From Flavobacterium sp. 1 (lineage in GTDB: Bacteria; Bacteroidota; Bacteroidia; Flavobacteriales; Flavobacteriaceae), in assembly GCF_002797935.1 (NCBI RefSeq), contig NZ_PGER01000001.1:2790001-2854000 (forward strand): DNA of 64,000 nt, given 5' to 3'. Under the pieces are notes generated by a model. It saw nothing but the letters and a program-made list of their open reading frames with translations. It had not been told where the DNA came from and did no database searches. The first letter of the stretch is position 1, and each line of letters begins with the position of its first letter. This document shows, in pieces, positions 26,698 through 35,702 of the stretch. Both the position numbers and the translations under genes were made by a program.

Positions 26698-27219
26698 ATG
26701 AAATCATTCTGCCTCACAATCTCCCTACTATTTATCACACTTTGCTCACAAGCTCAAAATGCACCAACAATAGCAACTAAAAATCCATTTCCAACAATCA
26801 GTACTCTGACAGCTTGGGCTAGCTATAATTCACAGGAAAAATTCAACCTTGACATTAGAAGCCTTGGTTTTAAATTTGAAGAAAAATCAGTAGAAACTGC
26901 TTCAACTGCGTACACTTATATCAGAAAAGTTTCGGTTGACAACATTAACTATACAGACAGAATCGTTTACAGAATTGCTAATGACAATTCGGCCAGCATA
27001 ATTTCACTAGTTACTGCATCTACTGATTTAGTATCTTTTTACACGCCGCAATTAGCAGGTTATAAAACAGGAAAATGTGATAATGAAATGTCAAAAGACA
27101 AAAAAACAACCTGTACTTGTTACAACAATGACAAATTCGTAATCGATGTTTGTGACGAAAGAGTAAAACTGACAATGGGTGACGGAAATAATTATTTTAT
27201 TTCGGTTGCGAAAAAATAA
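26698..27219 (+). CDS. Secreted small protein of unknown function
   Basis: 173 residues with a signal peptide (MKSFCLTISLLFITLCSQAQ). Mixed alpha/beta composition; four Cys near the C-terminus (KCDNEMSKDKKTTCTCYNN...VCDE) could form disulfides in the periplasm or hold a metal. I do not recognise the family. It ends at a strong two-way terminator. Confidence 0.65.
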   Translation: MKSFCLTISLLFITLCSQAQNAPTIATKNPFPTISTLTAWASYNSQEKFNLDIRSLGFKFEEKSVETASTAYTYIRKVSVDNINYTDRIVYRIANDNSASIISLVTASTDLVSFYTPQLAGYKTGKCDNEMSKDKKTTCTCYNNDKFVIDVCDERVKLTMGDGNNYFISVAKK

Positions 27220-27256
27220 CACCCAAAAAAAACCGTATATGTAGTGCAAATCATAA

Positions 27257-27297
27257 AAAAATCCGTCTCATTGTTATAAATGGGACGGATTTTTTAT
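27257..27297. terminator. Bidirectional terminator
   Basis: AAAATCCGTC (27258-27267) pairs with GACGGATTTT (27284-27293), flanked by A and T runs on both sides. It serves the secreted-protein gene on the plus strand and the HAD gene unit on the minus strand. Confidence 0.8.
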
Positions 27298-27500
27298 TTT
27301 GCAAAAATTACAAATTTGGATTCAGCATATTGCTTTCTTAAATTTTGGATCATCAGCCTGCTTTCATCAATATTCGTTACAGGCCTATTTCCTAAAAAAC
27401 GATGTGCCTCAGAATTAGAATCCAATTCGAACATACCTTCATCATCGGAAAGAATCATTTCCCTTAAAAGCAATCTTTCAGTCTCAATACAGGACTTCAT
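27294..27500 (-). pseudogene. Truncated GNAT acetyltransferase (N-terminal remnant)
   Basis: 68 residues beginning ETERLLLREMILSDDEGMFELDSNSEAHRFLGNRPVT, the start of RimJ/RimL-type GNAT acetyltransferases, which are normally about 170 residues. The acetyl-CoA-binding half is missing: after QYAE the sequence turns to SKFVIFAK and stops in the terminator hairpin. The ATG overlaps the TAA of the HAD gene by one base, so an intact gene was once translationally coupled to it. Probably non-functional. Confidence 0.7.
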
Positions 27501-28312
27501 TAATTCAAAACATATCGCTTAATAACCTCGGCAACACCATGGTCATTATTGGAAGCCACAATAACATCACCAAATTCTCTTAATTCAGCATCAACATTAT
27601 CAACCCAAACGCCCAATCCTGCATATTGTATCATTGTTAAATCATTTCCTGCATTTCCAACGGCAATGATTTCACTTTGATGAATGTTGAGTTTTTCGGC
27701 CAAAACCTGAATAGCAGCTGCTTTGTCAATTCCGTTTGGTGCCGCTTCCAGAAAAAACGGTTTCGACATGCAAACGCTCAGATCCGGCATCGCATCTTTC
27801 AATACGGCTTCCACACTTTTGAGATAGCTTGGCTCTTCCAGTAATAAACATTTTACAGCCGAAGTTGTTACCGCATCTTTAAAACTTGGAACAATTAAAA
27901 GCTCTAAACCTGTAATAGTACTTTCAATATCAATATATTCCGAATGCCTTTCACTGATAATTTGTTCGCCCAAATAAGTAATAATATGAGTATTATTCTG
28001 CTGGCTAAAATCATACAGGGAATGAATCTGCTCTTTGGTTAAGGCGTGCTCAAAAAGCACTTTATCTTCTTTTAAATCTGTAATCGTCGAACCATTAAAA
28101 GAAATCATATACGAATTATAGTAATCCATTTTCAATTCTTTGGCATAAGCCGTCATCGCCGAAGTTGGCCTCCCTGAAGCCAAAACCACATAAATTCCCA
28201 TTTCTTGGGCTTTAAAAATCATTTCTTTATTCTCTTCAGATATGATGTGATCGTCTGTTAGTAACGTGTCATCCATATCCAAAACAATCATTTTGTATTG
28301 TACTCCTTTCAT
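27500..28312 (-). CDS. Cof-type HAD phosphatase
   Basis: 270 residues. HAD motif I DMDDTL (residues 12-17, Asp nucleophile and acid), motif II SGRPTS, and motif III/IV with Lys and GNAGNDLTMI; the C2 cap fits the Cof/YidA subfamily, which dephosphorylates sugar phosphates, FMN or PLP. Metal-dependent, cytoplasmic. Substrate unknown. An internal Met at residue 8 is an alternative start. Confidence 0.88.
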   Translation of the reverse strand: MKGVQYKMIVLDMDDTLLTDDHIISEENKEMIFKAQEMGIYVVLASGRPTSAMTAYAKELKMDYYNSYMISFNGSTITDLKEDKVLFEHALTKEQIHSLYDFSQQNNTHIITYLGEQIISERHSEYIDIESTITGLELLIVPSFKDAVTTSAVKCLLLEEPSYLKSVEAVLKDAMPDLSVCMSKPFFLEAAPNGIDKAAAIQVLAEKLNIHQSEIIAVGNAGNDLTMIQYAGLGVWVDNVDAELREFGDVIVASNNDHGVAEVIKRYVLN

Positions 28313-28397
28313 TATAAAATTATTATGTTATAAAAAAACCCTGACACTAAAATAAGTTTCAAGGTTTTTCAAAAAAATTAAAATCAATTTAATTTAA

Positions 28398-28616
28398 CTA
28401 GATACTTAACCTAAATTCTTCGATAACCGGATTTGCTTTTGCAAAATCAGTTTCTTGAATAAACACCTCAACAGCGGAGTCCGAATTTGGAAAACCTGAC
28501 ATTCTAGCCGATTGAATATTATTTTTAACTGTAGTTTCCACTCCTGCGGCCTCTATTTTTTCCTGCAAAGCCAATGCCAAAATTTCACTTCCCGAAAATA
28601 CTTTCATTAATCCCAT
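28398..28616 (-). CDS. DUF2007 small protein
   Basis: 72 residues: MGLMKVFSGSEILALALQEKIEAAGVETTVKNN and a C-terminal VEVFIQETDFAKANPVIEEF match the ferredoxin-like DUF2007 ('putative signal transducing protein') family, whose role is unknown. Freestanding; a weak hairpin with T-rich flank lies downstream (28332-28371). Confidence 0.8.
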   Translation of the reverse strand: MGLMKVFSGSEILALALQEKIEAAGVETTVKNNIQSARMSGFPNSDSAVEVFIQETDFAKANPVIEEFRLSI

Positions 28617-28785
28617 GATGTTTTATTTTTTTAAAATTATTACTATATCAAATCTTCAAACTAAAAAGCGAATTAAATCCTGTTTATCGTTCCCACTCTT
28701 CAAGAGATTTAAAAAGGGTTTGCCCGAATTTATACTTTAACAAAACTAATATTAAATTACACCTAAAAAAGTTAAATTTAACTAA

Positions 28786-29304
28786 CTACAATTTGAGTTT
28801 CATCATTATATCTGTCTGTTCATCATCTCCTAACTTAAAAATGTGTTTATCAAACTCAACGAAACCATTCTTCTTATAAAAGCTTATTGCTCTAGGATTT
28901 TCTTCCCAAACACCAAGCCAAACATATTCGGAGTTTTTCTCTTTTGCTGTTTGAATTGCTCGGTCATAAAGCAATTGTCCAACACTTTTTCCATAAAATT
29001 TTTTTGAAACATAGATTCGCTCAATTTCAAGAGATTTGTTATCCTTTAATTCGGTTTGTGAGTCTCCAAAATTGAGTTTTAAATATCCTATTACTTCATT
29101 ATCAGCTGTAGCAAAATAAAATTCGGAGTTTACGTCATTAAGTTCCGCAGTGAGCTTTTCGTTAGAAAAACCTCCTTCTAAATAGCTTTTCATATTCTCT
29201 TCGGAATTTGATTCTGAAAATGTTTCTTGAAAAGTTTTTCTGCCAATTTTCTGCAGTTGGTCAATATCGTTTAGCGTTACTTTTCTGATTTTAATATTTG
29301 CCAT
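28786..29304 (-). CDS. GNAT-family N-acetyltransferase
   Basis: 172 residues. N-terminal IRKVTLNDIDQLQKIGRKTFQETF; acetyl-CoA-binding motif V/A region IERIYVSKKFYGKSVGQLLYDRAI and WLGVWEENPRAISFYKKNGFVEF are typical of GNAT enzymes (spermidine/peptide acetyltransferase-like). Acceptor unknown. Unlike the GNAT remnant nearby, this one is complete. Confidence 0.87.
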   Translation of the reverse strand: MANIKIRKVTLNDIDQLQKIGRKTFQETFSESNSEENMKSYLEGGFSNEKLTAELNDVNSEFYFATADNEVIGYLKLNFGDSQTELKDNKSLEIERIYVSKKFYGKSVGQLLYDRAIQTAKEKNSEYVWLGVWEENPRAISFYKKNGFVEFDKHIFKLGDDEQTDIMMKLKL

Positions 29305-29387
29305 TTTTTAAAATATTCTTATTTAAAAGCCGTTGCTGACTTCGAATTCTCTTTTCTAGCTAATTAATACTTTCTTATTTTGAAAAA

Positions 29388-30107
29388 CTATTCTTCTTCA
29401 TCATCTTCAATTTCCTCATCCTCTTCTTCAAAATCATCAACCTCTTGATTTACTGATTCTTCTTCATCAAAATCCTCCTCGTCCTCGTCATATTCTTCAT
29501 CAAAATCAAAAACATAAGGTTCCAATAACATCTTATCAGCTAAAATTTCAATTCGCTCAGTCAATTGGTCAGTAAAAATAATACGTTGCGTTTTGGCAAT
29601 ACTATTTGAGATTCGCATGATTTTTGTTTCATGGCGCAGTTTCAAAATCGGGTCGGCATCATCAAGAATAAACATTCTTAATCGGTTTACATTATATCCC
29701 GCTGTGGTAAACATATCGCTTAATTTATTTGGAGTCCCGATCAGAACATCAATACCTGTAGAAATATAATTTTTATCATATTCCATATCACCTTTATCGT
29801 GAACGCCATACACTCTCAAATTGGTGAATTTTCCAAACTTCTCGAAAAGTTCTTCCATTTCAAGAACCTTAGCTTTGTCTTCAACAATGATTAAGGCACG
29901 AGGCGATTCTTCTCCTTCACAAACCAATTGCTGAATAACATTCATCACGATAGTCGTAGATTTTCCCGAACCTTTTGGAGAAACAATAATTGCATCTGCT
30001 CCACTTTTTATAGTCGAAAAAGTTTCTTTTTGCATTTCATTAGCTTCTGTCAACCCGCTATCAATTAAGGCTTCCTGCAATACTTGATTTATTTTTTTTA
30101 GTTTCAT
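29388..30107 (-). CDS. One-lobe DEAD-box helicase-like protein with acidic tail
   Basis: 239 residues. The N-terminal RecA-like lobe of DEAD-box helicases is recognisable: a Q-motif-like LTEANEMQKETF, motif I SPKGSGKST, motif Ib GTPNKL and a motif II variant DDAD. Motif III (SAT) is not preserved (TDQL instead), and the entire second lobe with motifs IV-VI is missing. In its place is a strongly acidic tail (DEEYDEDEEDFDEEE...). It may bind ATP and RNA but cannot be a normal helicase. The frame is intact, so it is probably a real, reduced protein. Confidence 0.75.
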   Translation of the reverse strand: MKLKKINQVLQEALIDSGLTEANEMQKETFSTIKSGADAIIVSPKGSGKSTTIVMNVIQQLVCEGEESPRALIIVEDKAKVLEMEELFEKFGKFTNLRVYGVHDKGDMEYDKNYISTGIDVLIGTPNKLSDMFTTAGYNVNRLRMFILDDADPILKLRHETKIMRISNSIAKTQRIIFTDQLTERIEILADKMLLEPYVFDFDEEYDEDEEDFDEEESVNQEVDDFEEEDEEIEDDEEE

Positions 30108-30201
30108 TTTTTAATATTGAAAGATTTAAAAATTAAATAATTAAAAGATTAACAGTTGTCAAATCTTTAAATCATACCATTTATAAATCATTAAATTTCT
30201 T

Positions 30202-31365
30202 TTATTTGCTTGCAAAAGCCTTTACATCACTCTCGGAAATTTCATTTCCTCCAAGAATAATCAGGCGCTCGACCACATTGCGTAATTCTCTAATATTTCC
30301 TGTCCAATCGTATTCCTGCAGCAGACTGACTGCCTGTTCCGAAAAATGCTTAACGGCATTCCCATGCTCATTAGCTATTTTTATCGTAAAATGCCCTATC
30401 AGCGCAGGAATATCACTTCTTCTGTCATTCAAAGAAGGAACTTTAATCAAAATAACGGCTAAACGATGGTATAAATCCTCTCTAAAACGGCCTTCGGCGA
30501 TTTCTTTTTTTAAATCTTTATTGGTAGCGGCGATCACGCGAACATCTACTTTAATATCATTGTCTGCACCTACTCTTGTAATAATACCTTCCTGTAAAGC
30601 TCTCAAAACTTTGGCTTGCGCCGATAAACTCATATCGCCAATTTCGTCTAAGAAAATAGTTCCTTTATTAGCAGCTTCAAATTTTCCAGCACGGTCTTTC
30701 ACTGCCGATGTAAAAGCACCTTTTACATGACCAAACAATTCGCTTTCTATCAATTCACTTGGTATTGCTGCACAATTCACTTCAACCATTGGAGCACTGG
30801 AACGTTCACTTTTGTCATGCAATTGATGAGCAACTAACTCTTTTCCCGTTCCATTTGGACCCGTAATCAAAACTCTAGCATCGGTGGGAGCTACTTTATC
30901 AATCATTATTTTCACTAGATTGATAGGTTCACAATCACCTATTATTTCGTATTTTTTACTAACTTTTTTCTTTAGGATTTTATTCTCTACTGTGAGTTTT
31001 TTTCTGTCTAAAGCATTTCGAACCGTATTCAGTAACCGATTTAAATCGGGCGGTTTTGAGATATAATCAAAAGCTCCAAGACGCATCGTATTAATCGCAG
31101 TTTCCATATCGCCATGACCGGAAATCATTACAATAGGAATTTCGGTATCAATTTTTTTCACAGCTTCTAGTAATTCTACGCCATCCATTTTTGGCATTTT
31201 TATATCGCATAAAACCAAATCATAGTCGTTCTCTTTAATTTTTTCAAATCCTATAACACCATCTTCAGCTACATCAACTTCATAAGATTCGTTTTCCTCG
31301 CGAAGTATTTTAGCCAATACTCTCCTAATCGCTTCTTCGTCTTCAATAATTAGTATTTTACTCAT
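30202..31365 (-). CDS. Sigma-54-type response regulator lacking a DNA-binding domain
   Basis: 387 residues: REC domain with phospho-Asp at residue 54 (LVLCDIKMPKMDG), AAA+ domain with Walker A TGPNGTGKE, Walker B GTIFLDEIGD and the sigma-54 contact loop GAFTSA (usual GAFTGA), and the ENIRELRN-like segment (TGNIRELRNVVERL). It stops soon after ESDVKAFASK, with no Fis-type helix-turn-helix. It may activate sigma-54 RNA polymerase from solution. No sensor kinase is adjacent. Confidence 0.87.
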   Translation of the reverse strand: MSKILIIEDEEAIRRVLAKILREENESYEVDVAEDGVIGFEKIKENDYDLVLCDIKMPKMDGVELLEAVKKIDTEIPIVMISGHGDMETAINTMRLGAFDYISKPPDLNRLLNTVRNALDRKKLTVENKILKKKVSKKYEIIGDCEPINLVKIMIDKVAPTDARVLITGPNGTGKELVAHQLHDKSERSSAPMVEVNCAAIPSELIESELFGHVKGAFTSAVKDRAGKFEAANKGTIFLDEIGDMSLSAQAKVLRALQEGIITRVGADNDIKVDVRVIAATNKDLKKEIAEGRFREDLYHRLAVILIKVPSLNDRRSDIPALIGHFTIKIANEHGNAVKHFSEQAVSLLQEYDWTGNIRELRNVVERLIILGGNEISESDVKAFASK

Positions 31366-31512
31366 TCTTTTTTCTTAAAGTTTCTGAGAATCTAAGTTAC
31401 TAAGATTCTAAGCTATTTTCTTAACGTTTCTGCGATTCTAAGATTTTCCTAAAGCACTTTTAAAACTAAAAAACTTAACATCATAGTTTCTCAGCTGCTT
31501 AGTAGCTTTCTC

Positions 31513-32829
31513 TTAATATTTAAGCCATTTATATAACTCTCTCCAACTTGGTTTTTTGCCATACATCAAAATTCCCACACGATAAATTTTGGCTGCGAAC
31601 CAAACAACTCCAAAAAATGTACCGAATAACAAAGATACGGAAATTGCAATTTGCCACCATGGCACACCAAAAGGAATACGCATTAGCATCACTATCGGAG
31701 AGGTTAAAGGAATCATAGAGAAAACTACAGCGACAGTTCCATGCGGGTTATTTATTACTGTAAAAAAACCAATATAAACACTCAGCATCAACGGCATGAT
31801 AATTGGCAGAAGAAACTGCTGTGAATCTGTCTGATTATCAACAGCGGCTCCAATAGCGGCATAAAAAGAACTGTATAAAAAATACCCTCCAATAAAATAT
31901 ACAACAAAACCAATCAAGATACTCGCGATTGGAAGATTCCATATTTCTTTAATATACATTTGGGCAGTACCCGATAATTCCTGTTGTGCTGCGTGCATCA
32001 TTTCAGGAGAAACCCTAGCCGTTGGACCAATATTAACCCCAAAAAATGCTGAAGCGGCAAACATTAAAGTCAAACCTATTACAGTCCAAATTAAAAACTG
32101 CAGCAATCCTGCCAATGAAGTTCCTATTATTTTTCCCATCATCAGCTGGAAAGGTTTAACTGAAGAAATAATAATCTCAACAATACGGTTGGTTTTCTCT
32201 TCGATCACGCTTCGCATTACCATATTGCCATAAATAATAATAAACATCATAATGAGGTAGCCAAAAGCGCCGCCTATTCCGATTTTTATTTCATTCAGAC
32301 CTCTGAGACTTTCTTCACCAGAAGATTTAGACAATTTAAAAACCACTTCCGCTTTAGCTTTTTTAATTGCCAAAGTATCTAAATGTGCCAATTCCAGATT
32401 ATTCTTAGTTAATTTATCAGCAATAATTCCTTGTGTTTTTTCGATAAAACTAATACTCGGGCTTTCATTGGAAACCAGCTGAATTTTTGTTTCTAACTCT
32501 TTATTAGAAACCGTTTTAGGAATATACAGCAATGCTTCGTAGTTTTCTCTGGTAATACTGTCTTTTAAAATCTGAAGATCGATTCCTGAATAATCCAAGT
32601 ATCTGTAATCACTGTTCTCATTATTTAAAGCCATGAACTCATTAACAAACAAACCCGATTCATCATGAATAGCAATAAGCTTAGTATCTGGCTTCATGGA
32701 ACTTAAATACACAATAAACCCAGTAATGGCAGCAAATAGCAGCGGACTTAAAAAAGTCATCACAATAAATGACTTATTACGAACCTTGGCTACAAACTCT
32801 CTTTTTATGATTAATGATATAATACTCAT
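31513..32829 (-). CDS. ABC-2-type transporter permease (NatB-like)
   Basis: 438 residues from ATG 32829 (MSIISLIIKREFVAKVRNKSF); a TTG further upstream would lie in the intergenic hairpin. One N-terminal helix, a large extracytoplasmic domain (~residues 45-170), then five or six helices in the C-terminal half. Pairs with the ATPase encoded 60 bp upstream; exporters of this NatAB type move Na+, drugs or lipids, unassigned here. Confidence 0.87.
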   Translation of the reverse strand: MSIISLIIKREFVAKVRNKSFIVMTFLSPLLFAAITGFIVYLSSMKPDTKLIAIHDESGLFVNEFMALNNENSDYRYLDYSGIDLQILKDSITRENYEALLYIPKTVSNKELETKIQLVSNESPSISFIEKTQGIIADKLTKNNLELAHLDTLAIKKAKAEVVFKLSKSSGEESLRGLNEIKIGIGGAFGYLIMMFIIIYGNMVMRSVIEEKTNRIVEIIISSVKPFQLMMGKIIGTSLAGLLQFLIWTVIGLTLMFAASAFFGVNIGPTARVSPEMMHAAQQELSGTAQMYIKEIWNLPIASILIGFVVYFIGGYFLYSSFYAAIGAAVDNQTDSQQFLLPIIMPLMLSVYIGFFTVINNPHGTVAVVFSMIPLTSPIVMLMRIPFGVPWWQIAISVSLLFGTFFGVVWFAAKIYRVGILMYGKKPSWRELYKWLKY

Positions 32830-32844
32830 ATTTCGTAAATTACA

Positions 32845-32885
32845 AATTCTAAAAATTCCAAAAGACAATACTTTGGAATTTAGAA
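32845..32885. repeat. Intercistronic inverted repeat (ATPase/permease junction)
   Basis: AATTCTAAAAATTCCAAA and TTTGGAATTTAGAATT form a hairpin (one bulge) in the gap between the ABC ATPase and the permease genes. Its right arm ends just before the ATPase stop. Confidence 0.4.
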
Positions 32886-32889
32886 TTCC

Positions 32890-33822
32890 CTATTGATTCT
32901 TGTTTTCTGTTACTGTTTGGATGAAAATATCATTTACACTAGGAATTTTTTCGACAAAATGGGTCACCTGACCACGCTGTGTCAAAGCATGCAGTAATTC
33001 ATTTGGTGAAGCATTTCCAAGTTGAATCTCTAATTTTATTTCATCGTTTAAAGATTTGAAATTAGCCTGACCAACTTTAAATTTCTGAGTAATGTCAAAC
33101 ATTAGCCCTTCAACATTGTCTGACAATATCCCTACTTCAAAACTGTTTGTCTTGAATTGTCTTTTTACATCAATTAATTTACCTTCTATCAGCTTATTTG
33201 ATTTATGAATCAATGCAATATGATCGCACAATTCCTCTACGCTTTCCATTCTGTGAGTCGAAAAAATAATAGTTGCGCCATCCTCTTTTAAGGCTAAAAT
33301 TTCATCCTTGATCACATTGGCATTTACTGGATCAAATCCAGAAAAAGGCTCATCAAAAATCAATAATTTAGGCTTATGCAAAACGCAGACCACAAACTGG
33401 ATTTTTTGCGCCATACCTTTAGATAATTCCTGAATTTTCTTGTTCCACCAGCCTTGAATTCCTAGGCGATCAAACCAATATTCGAGCTGTTTTTTGGCCT
33501 CGGCTTTGGACAACCCTTTCATTTGAGCCAAATACAGACATTGCTCCCCTACTTTCATAGTGCTGTACAATCCTCTTTCTTCGGGAAGATATCCGATGTA
33601 TTGTATGTGTTTGGGCTGCAATTTTTCTCCATCAAGGATAACTTCACCACTATCTGGCATTGTTATCTGATTGATAATTCGAATTAAGGAAGTTTTCCCT
33701 GCTCCATTTGGGCCAAGAAGCCCATATATGCTTCCTTTGGGTACTGTTAATGATATCTCGTTAAGCGCTACATAATCACCATATTGCTTTACTACTTTAC
33801 TTACTTCAAGTATGTTACTCAT
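32890..33822 (-). CDS. ABC transporter ATPase (NatA-like)
   Basis: 310 residues. Walker A GPNGAGKTS, Q-loop, signature LSKGMAQKIQ, Walker B LLIFDEPFSGFDP and H-loop (STHRMESVEEL). The C-terminal ~80 residues are the DUF4162-type tail. Supplies ATP energy for the permease directly downstream; the two are one operon. Confidence 0.9.
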   Translation of the reverse strand: MSNILEVSKVVKQYGDYVALNEISLTVPKGSIYGLLGPNGAGKTSLIRIINQITMPDSGEVILDGEKLQPKHIQYIGYLPEERGLYSTMKVGEQCLYLAQMKGLSKAEAKKQLEYWFDRLGIQGWWNKKIQELSKGMAQKIQFVVCVLHKPKLLIFDEPFSGFDPVNANVIKDEILALKEDGATIIFSTHRMESVEELCDHIALIHKSNKLIEGKLIDVKRQFKTNSFEVGILSDNVEGLMFDITQKFKVGQANFKSLNDEIKLEIQLGNASPNELLHALTQRGQVTHFVEKIPSVNDIFIQTVTENKNQ

Positions 33823-33885
33823 GCTACTTTTTTAATTGGCGTAAAAGTAAATAATTTCGAGCCTAAATTCTCTTAATTATCCATT

Positions 33886-33920
33886 AAAAAACCCATCCTT
33901 AACAATAAAGGATGGGTTTG
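33886..33920 (-). terminator. Terminator of grpE-dnaJ
   Basis: AAACCCATCCTT (33889-33900) pairs with AAGGATGGGTTT (33908-33919); on the minus strand a T run follows. It lies 20 bp past the dnaJ stop. Confidence 0.85.
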
Positions 33921-33940
33921 TATTTTATTATTTATAAAAG

Positions 33941-35053
33941 TTAAGAAAACATATCTTTTACTTTTTCAAAAAATGATTTATCTGATTTTTCAGGATTTGG
34001 TGTAAAGTTATCATCAGTCAACGCTTTTTCAAAGAATTGTTTTTGTTCTTTGTTCAAGGTTTTTGGAGTCCAAACGTTTACATGAACCAGTAAATCACCG
34101 CTTCCGTAACCATTAATGCTTGGAATGCCTTTTCCTTTTAATCTCAGAATTTTACCAGACTGAATTCCTTCTTCCAGCTTGATTCTTACTTTACCGTTCA
34201 CGGCATCAATATCTTTTGAAATTCCAAGAACCGCTTCTGCAAAACTGATGTAAAGATCATAGTGAAGATTTTCTCCTTCACGTTTCAGGAATTCATGCTC
34301 AATTTCTTCGATAACAACAATCAAATCTCCCGAAACACTGTTTCCTGGAGCGTCATTCCCTTTGCCGGAAACTTTCAATTGCATACCGTCTACAACACCT
34401 GCAGGAATTTTTATAGAAACAGTTTCGTCTTCGGCAACCATTCCTTGAGAATCGGCATTATTTGGTTTTTTATCCAAAATCTGACCAGAACCTCCACAAG
34501 TAGGACAAGTAGAAGCTGACTGCATTCTTCCCAAAATAGTATTAGTTACACGCATTACCTGTCCTTGACCATTACAAGTAGAACACGTTTTATAGCTTAC
34601 ACCTGGTGCTTGAACTTTACGCTTAACTTTTACTTTTTTCTCAACACCATTGGCAATTTCCTCAATAGTCAATTTTACTTTGATACGTAAATTGCTTCCT
34701 TTAACGCGACGGGAACCGCCTCCGCCTCCGCCAAATCCACCGAAACCAGCACCAAAAATATCACCAAACTGACTGAATATGTCATCCATGTTCATGCCAC
34801 CATGACCACCGCCGCCAAATCCGCCTGAACCGTCAAATGCTTGGTGACCGTATTGATCGTATTTTGCTTTTTTGGCAGGATCGCTCAATACTTCATAAGC
34901 TTCGGCTGCCAATTTAAAATTTTCTTCTGCCGCTTTGTCGTCAGGGTTCTTGTCAGGATGGTATTTTAATGCGCTTTTTCGGTATGCTTTTTTAATTTCT
35001 GCAGCATCTGCATTTTTTGAAATGCCTAATATTTCGTAAAAATCTTTTTTCAT
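33941..35053 (-). CDS. dnaJ: Chaperone DnaJ with a half zinc finger
   Basis: J-domain co-chaperone that drives DnaK ATP hydrolysis. 370 residues: J domain with HPD (32-34), Gly/Phe-rich linker, zinc-finger region, C-terminal substrate-binding beta-sandwich. Only two CxxCxGxG repeats are present, CSTCNGQG (from C157) and CPTCGGSG (from C183), where canonical DnaJ has four. Their spacing and the VTNTILGRMQ sequence between them match repeats 2 and 3; repeats 1 and 4 are lost. Together with grpE it forms an operon under one promoter. Confidence 0.93.
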   Translation of the reverse strand: MKKDFYEILGISKNADAAEIKKAYRKSALKYHPDKNPDDKAAEENFKLAAEAYEVLSDPAKKAKYDQYGHQAFDGSGGFGGGGHGGMNMDDIFSQFGDIFGAGFGGFGGGGGGSRRVKGSNLRIKVKLTIEEIANGVEKKVKVKRKVQAPGVSYKTCSTCNGQGQVMRVTNTILGRMQSASTCPTCGGSGQILDKKPNNADSQGMVAEDETVSIKIPAGVVDGMQLKVSGKGNDAPGNSVSGDLIVVIEEIEHEFLKREGENLHYDLYISFAEAVLGISKDIDAVNGKVRIKLEEGIQSGKILRLKGKGIPSINGYGSGDLLVHVNVWTPKTLNKEQKQFFEKALTDDNFTPNPEKSDKSFFEKVKDMFS

Positions 35054-35101
35054 AATTAAAGTAATTCCAAATTAAAAATCCTAAATTCCTATTGTTGGAA
35101 T

Positions 35102-35677
35102 TTAACTGCCAATTACCACTTTTGGAAAACGAATGATTTTGTCTCCCAATTTGTAACCTTTTTCAAGAACATCTACAATTTTCCCTTTCATATCATCACT
35201 TGGAGCTGGAATTTGTGTAATTGCCTCAGCAAAATCAGCATCAAATGCATCGCCCGCTTTAACCTCAACCTGCTCTAATCCCTTAGTTACCAAAGTGCTT
35301 TTCAATTTTTCGTGAATCAGTTCCACACCTTTAGCCAAAAGTTCGTCTTCAGATTTGCTGATTTCAATTATTGCTCTGTCAAAATCATCTAAAACCGGCA
35401 GCATAGCAAGCAGAACTTCCTGATTAGCAGTTTTAAACAATTCGATTCTTTCTTTAGTAGTACGTCTTTTGTAATTTTCAAATTCAGCAAATAATCTCAA
35501 AAACTTGTCTTTTTCTTTAGCTAAGTCTTGTGTTAACTGCTCTTCAACACTTAATTCTTCAATAATAATTTGCTCCCCATTTGCATTATTTTCTAATGTC
35601 GCATCATCTATTTCTTGATCGAATTCTGTATTTTCTGTAGTCATATTACTTTTATTTTTAAAAAAATTCTTAAACAT
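35102..35677 (-). CDS. grpE: Nucleotide exchange factor GrpE
   Basis: 191 residues from ATG 35677; a longer frame is ruled out because it would begin inside the -33 element. An ATG 33 bases later (MTTENTEF) is also possible. After an acidic N-terminus comes a long coiled coil and the GrpE core (FLRLFAEFENYKRRTTKERIELFKTANQEVLLAMLPVLDDFDRAI...); ends with KGYKLGDKIIRFPKVVIG. Releases ADP from DnaK. Upstream of dnaJ by about 50 bp. Confidence 0.93.
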   Translation of the reverse strand: MFKNFFKNKSNMTTENTEFDQEIDDATLENNANGEQIIIEELSVEEQLTQDLAKEKDKFLRLFAEFENYKRRTTKERIELFKTANQEVLLAMLPVLDDFDRAIIEISKSEDELLAKGVELIHEKLKSTLVTKGLEQVEVKAGDAFDADFAEAITQIPAPSDDMKGKIVDVLEKGYKLGDKIIRFPKVVIGS

Positions 35678-35702
35678 AGTTTTATTCGTTAATTTTTGAT
35701 TG

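Noticed and set aside
30206..30730. 174-codon plus-strand ORF
   Set aside because: Antisense to the sigma-54 regulator; shadow frame.
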